A DNA stretch of 64,000 nt from Effrenium voratum (GCA_963377175.1 CAUJNA010003321.1:220001-284000), one strand, 5' to 3'; counted from the first letter of the stretch, positions 18,423 through 32,480 are shown. Numbers and translations are program-made. Notes: generated by a model not told the origin, from the sequence alone.

Positions 18423-18530
18423 CTAGGCCCTCCAGTACTGCCCTTTTACCGGTTTTGGGGGAGGGTTCCCCTACTAGAATAGACTACAGAAAAAGGGTAC
18501 CCTTATTCTAACCTCTCTACCGGAGTACCA
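18423..18530 (+). mobile_element. F1 inverted-repeat element, copy 2
   Basis: ctaggccctccagtactg left end, ctctaccggagtacc right end, core aatagactacagaaaaagg intact. Confidence 0.75.
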
Positions 18531-21500
18531 ACCTCTCACAAATTAGTCATGGGAATGCCAACCATGTTGGTGTCAACAGAAAGGGGTGCGGCTCAAAAAT
18601 AGGAATCGGTCCGAAATCCCTTGAAATGAAGGCAACCATTTTGGGATTTTTCGGAAAGGCTGGCTTTGTCACCCGTTTTCAACCACTCTAGTGCTACCTT
18701 CCATTTCCATTCTTTCCAGGGATCCTTGTTTCTAGAAACCCCCCGGAAACCCAGGGAAGACGGATCCGGTTTTCGAAAAGAAGGATGGTTGAAAAGAATA
18801 CTTGGAATCAACCCTTATATATATATATATATTTATTTCATATACTTCCATTTGCTGAAATGAATATTTTGTGTTTTCCCCTGTTGGTTTTAAAGGGAAC
18901 CTATCACTACTGGATCCGATCTGAGGAGCATCGCCAGTGGTGGGCGTGGGCTCGTGCGAAGAGAGCAGGAGAGGAGGACAGGCGGAGCCATTGAGTGGTG
19001 CAACCCCGGCAGGAGGTCGCTGGATGTTTCCTTCAAATCAAGAGGTGATAGTAACTTGCCGGTGGTTTTTTGATTGAGCTTGGTGGCAAGCCCAGCCATC
19101 CGGTTCCTTGGCTTTTTGGATCTGTGTGGCCTTTTGGTTGGTTTACTGGTTGGATTTCCGAATTTCGCCCTCTAAAAGTTAGTCACTTTTGGCGGGTGAT
19201 CGGTTTGGGCGGCCCAGTTTTGGAGGTTCCCAAAAGGGAAATGGAGGACACCCTGAGGACACCCTGTCTTTGGCAGAGTCAGGATTCACGTTACGTTTGA
19301 CCGGTGACTGCACCATGCAAACAGTGGGATGCCGATTTAAGCACAGGGCCCAACTCCAACGGGTCCCGCTAACTCCTCAAACATTGCGAGACACGGCTAA
19401 ATTTCAACGTTGCCCGACCCAAGTCCCCAACGCCTCAAGCTGCCCCCAACACTTCCAGGCTTCCAAAAGCCCAGAAAGGCACAGGGACACGCGAGAAACA
19501 CAGTAACATACAATCACACACTAGCCCAACAGCGTCACACCATCAACTTGCTGGTGCTCAGCAGGGAACGATGGAATGAACCTGGGGAATCCTTTATTAA
19601 AAAAGAAGGCGGAAACCGGGGATGGTTTATGGGCCTTATGGGGGGTCCTTCCTTTCTCGTTCCCTGCCTACCGCACCGGCAAGTCAACTCAGCGCAGGAT
19701 TCGGCATTGCCAATGCCGACCTCTGCCGCCGTCAAGGTGGAAAGCGGAGAAGAATCGGTTCCAACGGCGTGGGGTACGTGGGATGGATGGGCGCTATCCA
19801 TTTCGCACGAAATGAAACCATGGCTGAAACGAGCTTTTGTCGGTGTTTACAGGGGAATTATCAAGCCATTATTGTGGGAAGCCATTGTTTGTTGGTATTT
19901 GCCGGGGAATTATCACACCACCCCTGGTAGAAACCATGGTTTGTTGGTCTTTGCAGGGGGACTCGAATCATTCCAGGGTTGCTGAACGCGAACTGGATTT
20001 CGCCACCATCAGTACGTGCCATGGCCAAACCACGGGTTGCTGTTAGGGATGGTCTCCACCGGTCAGAATCCCTCAGAACCATAGCAGTCTAGGGGTACCT
20101 TCCCCGCGCTTTCCGGGCATCGAAAGTGATTGAAACAGATCCGGTTTTTGAAAAGAAGGATGGTTGAAAGGAATGAATGCTTGGAAGCAAGCCCTAGAAT
20201 CATTGCTGTGAAGGGAGCCATGGGCCATGCAAAGGTTCACTTTGCGATTTTTGGCCCGTGTCGGTAGTAGATATCAAGCACACCTTCAAGGGGCTAATAT
20301 ATGTCAGCCAGCTAGTCATTTGTTTCGGGTTTTGGGTGGGATGGCTCCAGAATTCTTTCGGCTTCTTGTCGCATGGCATGGATTGATCATGGCGACTGGG
20401 TTTCAACGAATACCGTGAGCATTCAACAAGAAGCTCACCCGCCACGTGACCAAGACGTTAGTCACCCCTGACATGCTCAACATGGTTTCACTGGCTCCTT
20501 GCGTCGGGTACTTCAACCAATCCCGGACTTTTTCTGACGCAGGCCCAATTTGACAAGGACAAGGACAAGGAAAGGCGGCGCATACTGGAGCGCTACGAAT
20601 GCGCCCGGGCCCCTGCGGTTGGGCCCACACAGACGTGCGATCAAGTTGATGCCTTGACGCTGGCTTTTAGATGTCCATCAAACCCGGGTAAGTGCAGGTC
20701 AGAAAAGGGAGGATCCCAACCGCAACTGCATGCGGACACCCTTTTGATTCCCTTACATCTTGTTGGATACTGAAAGGGGCGAAGGGTACATAGTAAGTGG
20801 GTAGCAACCATGGTTATAACCCACCTCAGCCACGGTTATAAGTCTCCGTTGCCAGGCTTACTGGCCACCTACAAAGTACCCGTTCGCCGCCGTTACCAGT
20901 TTGTGACTCCAGTGGGACTGATCCCTTCGATCGGAGCTGAGGTTGCAGCTATGTGGCGCGAGCTCAGCGTGGAGAACGAGGCGGCACTGGGCCGAAAGGA
21001 ACTCGTGAGACCACAACTGGGCATGGGTTGCAATAAGCTGGCCTTTCTCATTGGTAGTTGATGTGATTTGTTGATTTTCAAGGGAATCCCCTCGATAAAC
21101 AAGAAAAAAAGGTATTTCCCCCTAAGGCGGGCATTTGTTCTTCGTTTTCACGTGCCCCCCCCTTTGCGCCAGCTTGAAGTGAGTTCCTTGATGGTGAACA
21201 TGGGAATGTAAAGAGTGCTGGCAACGAGGCGAAGACCATGTTTTTCAAAATAGCCACTCGCTCACAACCCGGGTAGTTGAAGGTTAGCAAGAGACAGTCC
21301 CAACCAGAAATGGGTGCGGATATCCGCCTGGGTGACTCTTTACATGCATTTTGGCACCAGGTTTGAACTATGACTCAGGTGAACTCCTGGTGTTCCATGC
21401 GCCAAACAGGGAGAAGCTGAGGACTGCTAGGATTGCTCCCGACGCCCGCCACAATCTCCTGGTGGAGCCTTTCCCCAGGCACACCATCTCAAACGCCGGC

Positions 21501-22074
21501 ACTGAATGTCACAAGGCCCCAACAAGGAATAAACCTCTCCGATTCTTCAGCAGCGTAACCCCACCCACCTGCCTTTCTTGGGCCGAAAACAGACAGCGAG
21601 CTACGAGGGCATGTCATTTTTTTGGGGGGGACCGCCCAAAACGATCCAACCAGGCACATTTCGGTTTTCTTCAAATGCCCAAAAAGGGTTACCGAGCCTC
21701 AAACCAAAAAACTCATCGCTCCAGCCACGCAGCGCCAGGTTTTGAACACCATCTTGGGCTATGGTGTGGAGGGGCGAACCTTGGTCTTGGCCCACCAGGC
21801 CCATCAGGGCTTTCTTTTGGCTGCATCTGGATCTCAGCCCTGACTTGCGGCCAGCAAGTCTATCCTTGAACTTTATATGAACTAGCTAACCACAAAGTGC
21901 TGTAGCTGTCGTTTTTTCTTTTTCCTTTTTTTTGCCAAATGACGATGTGTTCAAACTTGGTAGTTTGCTTCTGCATCATTTTTTGGGGTCCAAAATCCCC
22001 GGCCCCAGCTTTCGTCTTATCTACTGCTTCAATTTTGCATGGCAAAATTCGTGAGCTCATGGCAAGACAGCAAT
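18531..22074. other. Repeat-rich, no gene
   Basis: Includes F9 copies (about 18693-18815 and 20096-20195, ending ggatggttgaaaagaat), an F5 copy (about 18847-18915), an F10 foldback at 19549-19683, nested F3-like pieces at about 19804-20010 and an F7 piece at about 21311-21372. A 60-codon frame near 20860-21060 has coding-like composition but no familiar motif. Confidence 0.55.
19549..19683. mobile_element. F10 foldback
   Basis: tgctggtgctcagcaggga at the left is matched by tccctgcctaccgcaccggca at the right. Also seen, diverged, at about 45503-45573, 16067-16178 and 1665-1735. Confidence 0.6.
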
Positions 22075-22147
22075 GAGGGTTCCCCTACTAAAATAGACTA
22101 CAGAACCAAGGGTACCCTTATTCTAACCTCTCTACTGGAGGACCTAG
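22075..22147 (+). mobile_element. F1 element, copy 3 (left end missing)
   Basis: Starts inside the element at gagggttcccctactaaaat and runs to the intact right end ctactggaggacctag. The left terminal 40 bases are absent. Confidence 0.75.
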
Positions 22148-24674
22148 TTGTTTTGGGGAACCCATGTTTTCAAGGCAAACCAAGGGACACCCCATTTTCG
22201 GGTGCCCTGAAAAACAACACACCCTTTTTCAGAAACAAACACTCAAAGTTGCTTTGAGTAAAGCCCAATGGCTTTTTTCAAGTTTCAACTGGCAAGCGAA
22301 AAAGGACGCCGCCGATTTGGTTGGGTTCCCTTCAGCTGGCGCTAGGGAATCGGAACCTTTGGTAGGGTTTAGGCTGCAGGATTTAGGGCTTTCGGGTTTG
22401 GGGTTTGTTCCGTTGGTAGCTTCTTTCGTAGGGTTTAAGCTTCCTGCTTTTTTGGTGCAAAGTTTGTCCCTTTGGTTTCCCGCTTGCTTTCCCTTTTCCC
22501 TTTGGTCTTCCCTTACAGCAACCCGAAAAGGAAGGTCCAAAAAGTGAGAAACCCCAAATGTTCTCGTAGCGATTCCGGGCTGAGAGCGAGTCATTTTAAC
22601 ATCAATCGGCTGCGTGGCAGACGACGTGTATCGGTGCAACCGCCGGAGGATGGGTTTCCAAGGTTTGATGAACATCCAGTAGCCGTGGTTTGGGGAGGCT
22701 ATTTTTGGGAACTTCACCAAACTAGTGGACTCACGTAGTTGTTTTACTTTGAAACCATGTCAAAGCGTTGTTGGTATTTATAGGGGAATCGAATCATTCC
22801 AGGGTTTTCTTTAAATAGCGTAGGAATTGTCCCACAGTATGCCCAGCTCCCGAAAACCACAATCCAATGCTCCATGCCGTATTTTTATGGTAGGGATGCG
22901 ACGTGTGCGTTGTCTCGTGCGCCTCAAGCATGCACTAAGTTGGGTCGGGCTACTGCCAATGGCACGAGCGGATTGCCGGCATTGGGTGTGCTTGCTGATC
23001 ATGGTGGATCCATGGTGCCACAAGTAGCTAAGCTATCACTTCAATCTGTAGATGACTGATGCCAAGCTGTGAAGAAGGGGTCACTTGGAAGGTGGACATG
23101 ACTGCGCGAGGACCCATGTGAATGTCCTTGACCTGCGAACTTCAAAACCCATCGCTGACAGATTGGTTAACATGGAACTCAAACAAGGGGTCTCCAAAAG
23201 GAGATTCCTCTAAAAGAGGTGGCTTTTTAGGGTCCGGGTGAATCTGCACTGTAGAATATTCAAAAACTTAACTTTATTACAATTTTAATCTTCTAGAGGT
23301 AATCCCCCTGCCATATTTTATTTCTAGCAATGTCAACTTCTGTTGCTGGTTCTTGAACAATTTGATTGAGAGTTATTGCCTTATAAACTGGTTTAATCTT
23401 AGGATCCTTTTGGTTCTGTGGACAGGCTGATTGTCTCAAGAAAGCCTGCCAGATTTCAAGAACGGCAGGCTCAAGCAGATCCCTCAAATGCCTGGCTCCC
23501 GAGAGAATGTATTGGGCGCCGGCTAAGTCTTCAGTTCTCTCCGAAGTTCTTCCACAATGAATTCCCTATTGAAACTGTTCCAATGAACAAAGGCCGCCCC
23601 CTCACGCTTTTACATGCAGTCTGCATTTTTCGGCTGTCTCAATGGGAAAGTCGGAGGGCCCCATGTTCATGACTCATATGACCAAGGGGCACGGGGCTGG
23701 CCAACATATTGAGCTTTAACCAACATTTTCCCCACATTTGCAAAGACCTGGTTGATTCATTGGGGGTGTCCCGTTAAAGAAGGAGTCTTCACTGGGAAAA
23801 ACAACCCCTGATGCGGGTTTACTCCGTTGCACAGACACATCCGGCCCCAATCAATACGTCTTGTCTTCTTCACCCTGCTCAGGTTGGCTTCCTGCAAGCG
23901 CTTTGTTCTACTCTGTTTTTGTCTATCTGACGCACAGCGCTTTCGATGTTTTCGCTGTCTTTCGGCCTGACAGCTGACAAAACCCACGATCTTTGTTGGG
24001 GGTCCAAGTCTGGGTGTGTCTTTTTGTTGGGGTTTTCGGGCTCGGTCCCCCCCTTGTTGGTTGGTTTAAAGGGAAAAATCCAGCCGCTCAAGAAACCTGC
24101 TCATCTTTTCCTTCTCCCCCCGTTTTTCTCGGTCCCCCGGTCTGCTGGTGGGTTTCTCTCTCGGGAAACACCCCGGCAGGACCGCCCTTTTTTGGGGTCC
24201 CGGTGCCTGAAAAAGATTGCGACGCGCCGAGCTCGGAGCGCGCGAGCGAGAGGCCGCTCCCACCTTCCGGGGTTTGCGGGAGCTGAGCTTCCGGAAGGAT
24301 CGCCCGGGGACCCACCGAAGGACGCACGCGACCGACTCGGCGACCGAAGTCGGCGCATCCGAGCGAAGGGAGCGAAAGCGACAGAAAGCGAAGGCTTCGT
24401 AAGGCGGACGAAGGCGCCGGGTTTTGGGATTCCCTGAATTTGTTATCGCTTCGCGTTGCCCGCCTTGGCTAGTCCGCTTCAAAGCTGCAATTTGAGGTAT
24501 AGAACTGTCGTTTTAGTTTGCCTTGAAGTCTTCTGCTCACTAGAGTGAGTGAGTCGGCGCCGAGAGCTGGTTTTCAAGGTAGAGGGTGCATGCATGTCCG
24601 CATGTTTCCACATGGCTTCAAGGGCAAGAACAACAGCTACAGAATGGCAGTAGGCTTGGGCCAAGCGAAGGTGC

Positions 24675-24985
24675 AGATTTGATTGGTTGGGGGGGGGGAT
24701 TTTGCCGTTTTGACCGAAGTTTGGACGTGTTTTAGAGGGTTTTGACAGGTTTCTAAAGGATTTGATTGGCTTTTGGAGGGGAATTTGACTTTGACCGAAT
24801 TGGCCGGGTTTGAGAGGGGGAATTTGACCGGTTTCTAGCGGGATTTGAAGTTGGACCGGTCTTTAAACTTTAGAGGGGATTTGACTGGTCTAAGATGGGA
24901 AGTTGACGGTTTCCAGAGGGGTTCGACCGGTTCCTACGGTTTTTTAGAGGGGATTTGATCACTTGCTCTAGAGGGATTTGACCGG
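24675..24985. repeat. Decayed minisatellite of gatttgaccggt words
   Basis: The phrase gatttgac(cgg/tgg), often after agagggg or tagaggg, recurs about ten times with spacing of 20-40 bases, for example near 24756, 24783, 24840, 24878, 24949 and 24975. Confidence 0.6.
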
Positions 24986-27184
24986 ATGTTGTGGGGATCC
25001 CGAATCCCTTCAGTAGTTGGGTGGGCCATTGGGCTGTAGAGTCGATGTGGTTGAGGAGGCCTACTGGGGAGTCCTTCATCGCCGTCGGCATTCTGAGGAG
25101 GTCCATCTTGTCGAAACCATCAGGCCCGTGTGCTGCGTGGTCCGTGTAGCGCATGTTGGTGGTGTCCCAGGCTCCGGGATGTGCATGTCGAGGGATGGAA
25201 CCCGCCGTCGGACAAAGCCCAGGAGGCGGTCCCAATGGTCCGCAGGTAGGCCCCGATGTCGTAGCCAACGGGGTTGCCAGAACTTTTTGAGTTCAACCAG
25301 GATGTCCGCAGTGCTGGTATGGAAGATTCTGCTTTCCGAGAAGGGATCTGACCGCTTCCCGGCCCTGGAGCCCGAGGCGAATGAACGGAAACTAGCTGTT
25401 GGATGGTTACTGTTGTTTGGGCCGCTTCTTTAGGGCTTGGTTTCCCTTTGAGCCACCGGCTCAAAACCCCTTGCCATAAATAGCTGCGGATATCCGCCTT
25501 CTTCATTCGTGAAGCATGGCTGTGGGTGAACCATTCTTGTACCGGGCTTTGATTATGACTCATTTGGAGCCACTAAAGATATCGTCATTTTTAGAAGATC
25601 CCAAGCATGGCATTGATGTCATATGTGTTTCAGTCTGCGTGACACGTGAACTACCTTGAAGCAACTCGGACCCACTAAGTTAGTCACTTTTAGCCGGGGA
25701 TCAGGCATGGACCATGAGGAACTTGGTGGATCGATAAAGGGAATGTGGGAATGAACCGTTTTGGATCCCCTCAAAGGAAACCACCAGTTGGATGGTTATT
25801 TTTGGGGTTATTTCATTTCTCATTCGTAAGTGTTTGTGCATCGTGGATCCCAGGCGAACTAGGCTAGGGAACCATGCCCAGCACTCCCCAACTTGCAACT
25901 GCAAAATCCGCTTGGTACAGTAACCAACAAACAGCAGTTGGGGGGGGGTGACATGTGCAAGTATTGTGTATTGCCATTGGTATGGCGTATGTTTGCATAC
26001 GTACAGTCGATTCAACATTTGCAACGCATTTCAACATATGTTGATGCGCAGCTGCTTTCCAAGTTTTCACGAGACAAGGGTCCCGTAGGCTGCGTACAGG
26101 TGAATGGATCCGGTAGGCCTCTTTTTGATCTGAACAATCCTCTTAGTCCTTATGGGGAGGGTGTCTGGTTTCTTTCTGTGTCCAGCTCCCGGAGGTTGGA
26201 AAGGTTGTGTTTGCAAGGCGCTAGGGCATGTGTACCCCTTATCTCTTGGCATGTTTCACCCCAAAAACGACGAAGCGGAGGTGGGGGAGCTGTTCTCCAA
26301 CTCCAATCTCTGTGGTTCTTAATTTCTGCTGGTAGGTCGGAACGAAGACGCAGGGCCTGCAGAAACTCAGATCAGAAAGAACCATCTACCCAGGTTCCGA
26401 TTGCTGGCGCCACAATCATATACCCCAAATTGTAACAGAGCTAATTTCAGAGCAAATAATTAAAACAAAGATGCCAATATCTGCTTATAAATTCTTACTC
26501 ATAGAATCATTAAAATGTTCATAAACATCCAGAGTTTATTGATACGGGTCACCCAATCAGAAATCTGTTGTTCTCCTGGCTGTCCGCACCGGAGCGCGAG
26601 AGGGAACGCATGGATCGATGCCAAAGCCAGACTTTTTCGGCCAGGGAAAGCAACAGGAGAACCACAAACTGCCATTTTGCGGGGTCCAAATCCTGGCCCT
26701 AAGAGACACCTCCAAGTGCGTTTTGGGTGGCCATCCTCTTGAAAAGGCCTTTCCGCCCGAAAGGTGCTTGTGAGATCTTGTGAGATATGAAGGAATGGCT
26801 TGAACGTGGCGCTTGGCTCCAACATTGTCATCTTGATGTTTTTGAGTCGCATCCAAACTCCAAACCTGTAAAGACACATTTCCAGCAACTGTGTGCACTA
26901 CACTTGTAACGAGCAGTTTGCCACCCATGTCTTTCTTAAAGCTGGCTCCGTGAGCTGGAAATCACGAGAGGCAAGCTTTGCGAAGCAGGTCAAGACACTA
27001 GAAACAATTCCGATGACTGCCATATGTAAAGGAGATGACTAGACCAAAATGACGGAGTTGCCGCCATGCTTTTTCATCCAGCTGTGGAGGTCTGGTGAGC
27101 ACTTGAGTGTTTACCAAGCTGAGGCTGCCACATGCTGCTGACACAGACCCTTCAGGACTGGGCCCAAGCTGCGGGCATATGGTG

Positions 27185-27185
<1 letters not shown>

Positions 27186-27223
<38 letters not shown>
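27186..27223. repeat. (TG)n microsatellite
   Basis: About 19 perfect TG units. A second tract of about 29 units is at 27592-27650. Confidence 0.97.
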
Positions 27224-27224
<1 letters not shown>

Positions 27225-27590
27225 CGTGCGAGGGTCGACTTTTCAGGTTGGTTTTAATGGAACTGGGTCCAGGGTTTTTTCTGGTCAATGGCATATCTTG
27301 GTAGCTCCCAGCCATCGCCTTGGGTTTTTAGGGTTCTTAGTTGGTTTAGTGGGGGTTTCTATTTCAGCACAGCCCAGATATGTAGGGGAGCGATGACACA
27401 TCCCAACGCTGGCGTGAGGGGCGCCAAAGTAGAGCATTTTTGGCGACTTGGCTTGTCTTGTTGATTGTCAATGTGCGTTTTTGGGAGCAGTTCGCTGGTG
27501 GAAACTCGCTCCCACCGAATCCGATCAAGCACAGTATTCCGGGGAGGGAGCGGGTTCGAATAAATGGCTTCCAACCAGCGCCAAAGGACA

Positions 27591-27591
<1 letters not shown>

Positions 27592-27637
<46 letters not shown>

Positions 27638-27650
27638 GCGTGTGTGTGCG
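27592..27650. repeat. (GT)n microsatellite
   Basis: GT repeat with a few GC interruptions at the right end. Confidence 0.97.
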
Positions 27651-28317
27651 TGCCATCTTAGCTCCCATTTGTTTGTGTGTTAGAACTCATTTCGGGTCAC
27701 CCAATGCATGTTGTTGCCAGGGAAAGGTCCCTGGACAACCCTCTCATTGATTAGTTTGTGCAGGTGCGCAAGTGCACTGTTTCTTCTTGGGCCGGAGTTC
27801 TGAGCCCCTGTTCTGTTCGTGCGAGGGCGCATGGGTCCTGACGCTACGCCATCCTCACGGGGTCGGAAATGAGCCGATTCGCGCATCTGTCCTTTGACCT
27901 TCACCGGAAGTCATCCAAAGTCTTTGCCCATGGCACAGTCCAAGAGGTGATGGGTCTCCTCCGGCCGAAAAGGCTTCGGTGTTTGATTCCTGGAGCCTGG
28001 ATCAAAGCAGTGCTTGCATCCTATGAGAAGGCCCCCTCCAATGGTGCGGATTCCACCCATGCTTTCTTTGTGTTCCCAAGACTGGAGCCCAACAAAAATT
28101 CGGGGGGGACCCGAATCCCGAATCGGCGGGTTTTTTGGTACGCGCGGCTTGCCAAGAAGCTGCCAAGAAGCTGCGATCTCTGAGGCACTGGTGTACCTGC
28201 ACAGTCAAGGAGTACCTCACGGACACCTGTGCCCTGAGAGCTTTTTAATGGACGGGGAGCAGCTTGAGAAGCGCGCAGGGGAGCCAAAAGGACCGCCAGA
28301 CAGCCCTGGCAGCCAGC

Positions 28318-28428
28318 AGGTGTCCTGTTTGGGTGGTTTGGCTTAAAAAGCAGAGGGCGGTTCCTGGTTGACCTGGTGGCTTTTTCTCATCCACCAAGGC
28401 CATCGATTTTCCGAAAACAGGACACCTA
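28318..28428. mobile_element. F4 foldback
   Basis: aggtgtcctgtttgggtgg at the left and the inverted ccgaaaacaggacacctat at the right. About 110 bp. Same ends as 43635-43750 and 49700-49800. Confidence 0.8.
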
Positions 28429-31015
28429 TGACCCCAAGGGATTCCGTTCCGCCCTCATGATCGGGCCTTCCGGACTCAAAGGCCGACATGGGCCAGTTCC
28501 GGGGGCGACCACAGCTATGGCGCACAACAAATTCCCCAACCCTCAGGTTCTGGAGCTGTTTAATGCCACGGGTTCTTCACCCCGGCGAAATTGGGGGGGG
28601 GGGCACCCGGGGTCGTTTATATGACTGCAGAAGGACAAGTCTTTATGAATCCCATCAGATAAAAGGGAATCCGGGTTGAATGGGGGGTGTCCCACGAAGA
28701 GCGGACGTTACTCGCTTTTTGAGGGATCACGCCTATGAATTCAGCAGGTTGCTTCTTCGACCCCGTATTCAAGAAAGACACCACAATTACAGGGACACCA
28801 GCCATGATAGAGGAGCGATTCTGACTTTTTACAAATCTCACCTCAATTCCCGACTAGTTTTTGTTGACATCATGCCCACCAGAAAGGTGGGTATCTTCCA
28901 TGTGCTTAAGAATACTTCATTGTTTTCACCGGCTGGTTTCAAAGGGGATCTATCACCGGGGACTTGCGCAAATGGAAGGCATTGGGCGTAGGGGGCCGGT
29001 TTTTTCCTTTCGACCGGTTCCCCGGTGGATCGACCAGCGCCTCCCTGCCGTGAGGTGCGGTTGATTTGGACGCCCGGGCAGAAGCGCAGCGAGGGGCCGG
29101 GGGCTTAGGCTCGGAATGCTGAAGGGAGGGTGGCCTTTATGCGTGTCTTTCTTTTGGATCTGTTTTTTTTTTTTTTGGGGGGGGTGCTTTTCTGGTTAGC
29201 TCCAAGGAGAAGCCCACAGGAAACCCGGAGCAACTTGTTGGGTGACGCATAGCCATTTGGACGCCCTGCATTTGCAAAAGGGACCCCTTCTTTGAAAACT
29301 TCTTTGGTGCTTGGAATTCACAGAGCTCCCCATGGTCACAGGTTTTGTCAGGCACCCTGCTCCTGGTTTCCCTTCAAGTTTAAGTATAGTTCAGAGAGCC
29401 TGCTTCTGGTTTTCCTTTCAAGGAGACGCAATCGGGTCTGGTTGTAAACCGCATGTTGCCTCCCTTTTCGAATGGTTTCAAAGGTAAGCGTGGGCAAGCC
29501 GCCATTTCATGAGCAAATTCTGCTAAGAGTGTCATGAGATGGGAAGACCTGGCTATGAATTTCATCGGGGAATACTGGTCCACAAAAGGGTCCCCCAATT
29601 GAAAGTCATACCTTTTTGGTATCCATAGCAACCCAACAAGTGTACCGGGCCTCAAGAAGCACAGACCCACTCTGCGATGCAAATTCGACTTGAGTGGCGA
29701 TAATGCGGGGTCCAACTTGCATTTTTGCCCTTGTTGATCATGTGCTAGGTTTAGGGTTGAGCCTCAGGAAGTTTTGGGCAAATCAGTTCGGCGGTTCGCT
29801 CGAAGATGGTGTCTCAGGGCCTTCCAGCGTAGGTGGTCTCCGCAAAAAAGACGCCTGCAAGTCCTCACGAGGCTGCCGCAACCGGGGAACTGCTTTGGTT
29901 TCGAGTATCGTCCGTGATTTTGGCTGATCCGAACATGCAGTGTGGACAGCAAATATCCAAATCCGCATCTATCAACTCTGCCAATGTAAGTGAAGAAGCT
30001 TTCAACAGGATTCAGTTTGCTTCTATTTGCTTAAGCATTTTCTTTTATATTTTCCCTGTTGGTTTTAAAGGGAATCAATACTGGAAACCTATGTTCCGCA
30101 TCTTTTCCAGGGGGCCAAGCAAATGAATTGGAGGTCTGAGGGAGGTCTTGATCCGCCCTCGGTCCGGACCGGAACACGCCGAAACGGAGCGGCTCGAGCC
30201 GCTTCAGGCGCATGCCTACCACGCTTGGCTTCAAAGGCACGGCCCGGGTTCGCCCGGGAAGTGTGGGTTTCCTGAGAGCATGTGGGTAGGTGGTAAAGGG
30301 CTTCTAAAACCAATACAAACCTGTGGAATTCGTCTATTTTCAACCAAACCAACCAACCAAAAATGGACACCTAATGTGAACCCCATAACTCCCCACTAAA
30401 CACCCCTATTAATAAACTGGCCTGGGGTTGATTAATATGAGGTTAACAGTGTGTTTTTAGTGGTGCTCCTTCTGGTTTCCCCTTGAAACCACAAACGAGG
30501 CTGGCCTCAACAAAAGACACCCCTCCCCCATATTTTACAGTTTGGGGGTGACATATGGAAGAGAGTCGGAGCAAAATAATCAATTTTGGAGTACTAATCT
30601 TCGCACCCGGATAATGACACCTATTGGGATTTCCTCGTACATGGGGTCGGATGCTCCTAAGCTTTCCAGAAGGTGATTCGTCCTGGATTCCCAAAATCCC
30701 GGGGAGAGTAATGAATTTGTTCATAGAAAGGGGATTTTCTTGTACGACAGAAGTGGTTGGATAAACCCCGAGCGATCCCACAACCCTGGTAAGGATGGGT
30801 ACCACTTGCTGTGTCGCCGAGAAGGATGCACGTCGTCATATGTCGTCATATTCTGCCCAGAAGTCAGAAGCCCCTGGTGCAAGCAAGCTCACCTTTAGCA
30901 TTTCTGTTCCTTTACAGTATAGTCTTTACTCAGTCGTGTTCCACGACCATGGGGATCAAGGTGTGACTGTTCCTTGCCGTGCTTCCACCTGAAGCTTTGC
31001 TTGGACATAGCTTGA
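28429..31015. other. No gene recognised
   Basis: Contains F5-type pieces (about 28912-28985 and 30050-30080), a T10/G7 homopolymer pair near 29165-29187, and the F2 copy listed. Open frames here lack motifs. Confidence 0.5.
30372..30448. mobile_element. F2 foldback, short copy next to an F4 end
   Basis: Starts TA-ATGTGAACCCCATA and ends gattaatatgaggttaaca. The base just before is the F4 right end ggacacc-TA, so an F4 end and an F2 end share one TA, as also at 39133. Confidence 0.7.
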
Positions 31016-31128
31016 CTAGGTTCCCCAGTAGTGCCCTTTCTCACCCTTTTCTGGGGGAGGGTTCCCTGCTACAACAAGACTACAGAAAAAAAGGGTACCC
31101 TTATTCTAGCCTCGCTACTGGAGGACCT
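31016..31128 (+). mobile_element. F1 element, copy 4
   Basis: ctaggttccccagtagtgccc to gctactggaggacct; one internal change to acaacaagactac. Confidence 0.85.
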
Positions 31129-32051
31129 TGTTGAGCAGACGGATTTGAACCCTGTCCTCAATTTCTTCAAACAACTACCGTACCGAAGTTTGCCGCGTAT
31201 TCCTCAAGGGTGGACATTGGAGCCACCGGTTGCGGGCTTGAGGTGATTTGATGCCGGCGTTGCAATCCATTCGAAGCTTGCGCGCAAGCTTCGAAGAAAG
31301 GATCGCAGCGTTTGTTGCCGGCAAGTTGGCTGTGGGTCAAAACCCTGTACCCCTGGTGAACATCAAAATAGGTTGTACATGTGTGTTCATCCGCCCCAAA
31401 ATAAAGGCATGGGTTATGACCCATGTCCAGTTGTTAGTAAGGTTACAACCCACTTGGCTGTGGCTCACAAAGCCATGCCCAAAATGGCAGCTACGGAAGC
31501 GAAAACTCTTGAACTTGAGCCGCAGCCACTTGCTTTTGTTTGGACTTCACCGTAGCAGGTAATCCAGGTGGCTCTCTAACGTGGCGCAACATCCAAGTCC
31601 AGAGAGGACCCCCTTGCTGGGCCCGGTTTGTTCTCCAAATGAACCGAATGCAGGATGTCCCGACATGTGAATGATAAGCAACACGCACCAGACCGCAGCA
31701 CTTTCCGACCCCTGCACTTCCGTTCATGGTATGATTTTCCCTTGTGGGAGACTAGATGAAAACACTCGAAAAAAAGGGGGAACCAAACGAAAAAAAAACA
31801 CACATGAACAAAAAACGGGGGAAAACAGGGGAAAAACGGGGAAAAAGAGAAACACAAGAAAAACAAACAACAACCACCTACTGTCTCCCTGCCCCCTAGA
31901 GGTTAGGGGGATCTTTTTTGTCTCTGTCTCATCATTTCGGGAAACCCGGGCTCAAGGGCTCAAGCCTTTTGATCGGAATACCCTTCAGTCAGAGCCATTC
32001 TTGGGGTGGGCAAAAGGGGGAGGAGGGAAAGGGGGGCGGGATGCTGCATGA

Positions 32052-32179
32052 CTAGTTCCCCCAGCTAGGTGCCCTTTCTCACCCCTTGTTTTGGTTGGGA
32101 GGGTTCCCCCACTAAAATATAGACTACAGAGAAAAAAGTTGGTACCCTTATTCGAACCTCTCAAATCTGGAGGACCTAG
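32052..32179 (+). mobile_element. F1 element, copy 5 (type B ends)
   Basis: ctagttcccccagctaggtg left and ctcaaatctggaggacctag right. Longest version, with ggttggg before the core. Confidence 0.85.
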
Positions 32180-32361
32180 TTTAAGTGGACCCTTTAGCGA
32201 GCCCCGGGACTCGTCGGCCCAAGTGTTCTAGGCCCAGGCGACGAGCCCAGCGCGGCGGGGGACATTTGGTCCTTCGCTTGCGTTCTGCTGGCAGGGGGAC
32301 TCGGAACTCTCAGCACTCATGGGGTTAGGCGGTGAGAAGATGAAAGGAACTGAGAACCAGA

Positions 32362-32480
32362 CTAGGTCCCCCAGTAGTGCCCTTTCTCACCCCTTTTTTT
32401 GGGGGAGGGTTCCCCTACTAAAATAGACCAAAAAGAAAAAGTTGGTACGCTTAGTCTAACCTCTCTACTGGAGGACCTAG
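32362..32480 (+). mobile_element. F1 element, copy 6 (best type A copy)
   Basis: CTAGGTCCCCCAGTAG at the left and CTACTGGAGGACCTAG at the right: inverted repeats of 16 bases with a single mismatch, and CTAG at both tips. Confidence 0.9.

Larger units (their letters stand above)
22148..28317. other. No gene recognised
   Basis: Mostly unique-looking non-coding sequence. Notable: a G-rich block of gatttgaccgg-like words at about 24675-24985 (decayed minisatellite), an F7 copy at about 25471-25556, (TG)n at 27186-27223 and 27592-27650. Minus-strand 23293-23487 and plus-strand 23946-24437 frames were inspected and not assigned. Confidence 0.5.
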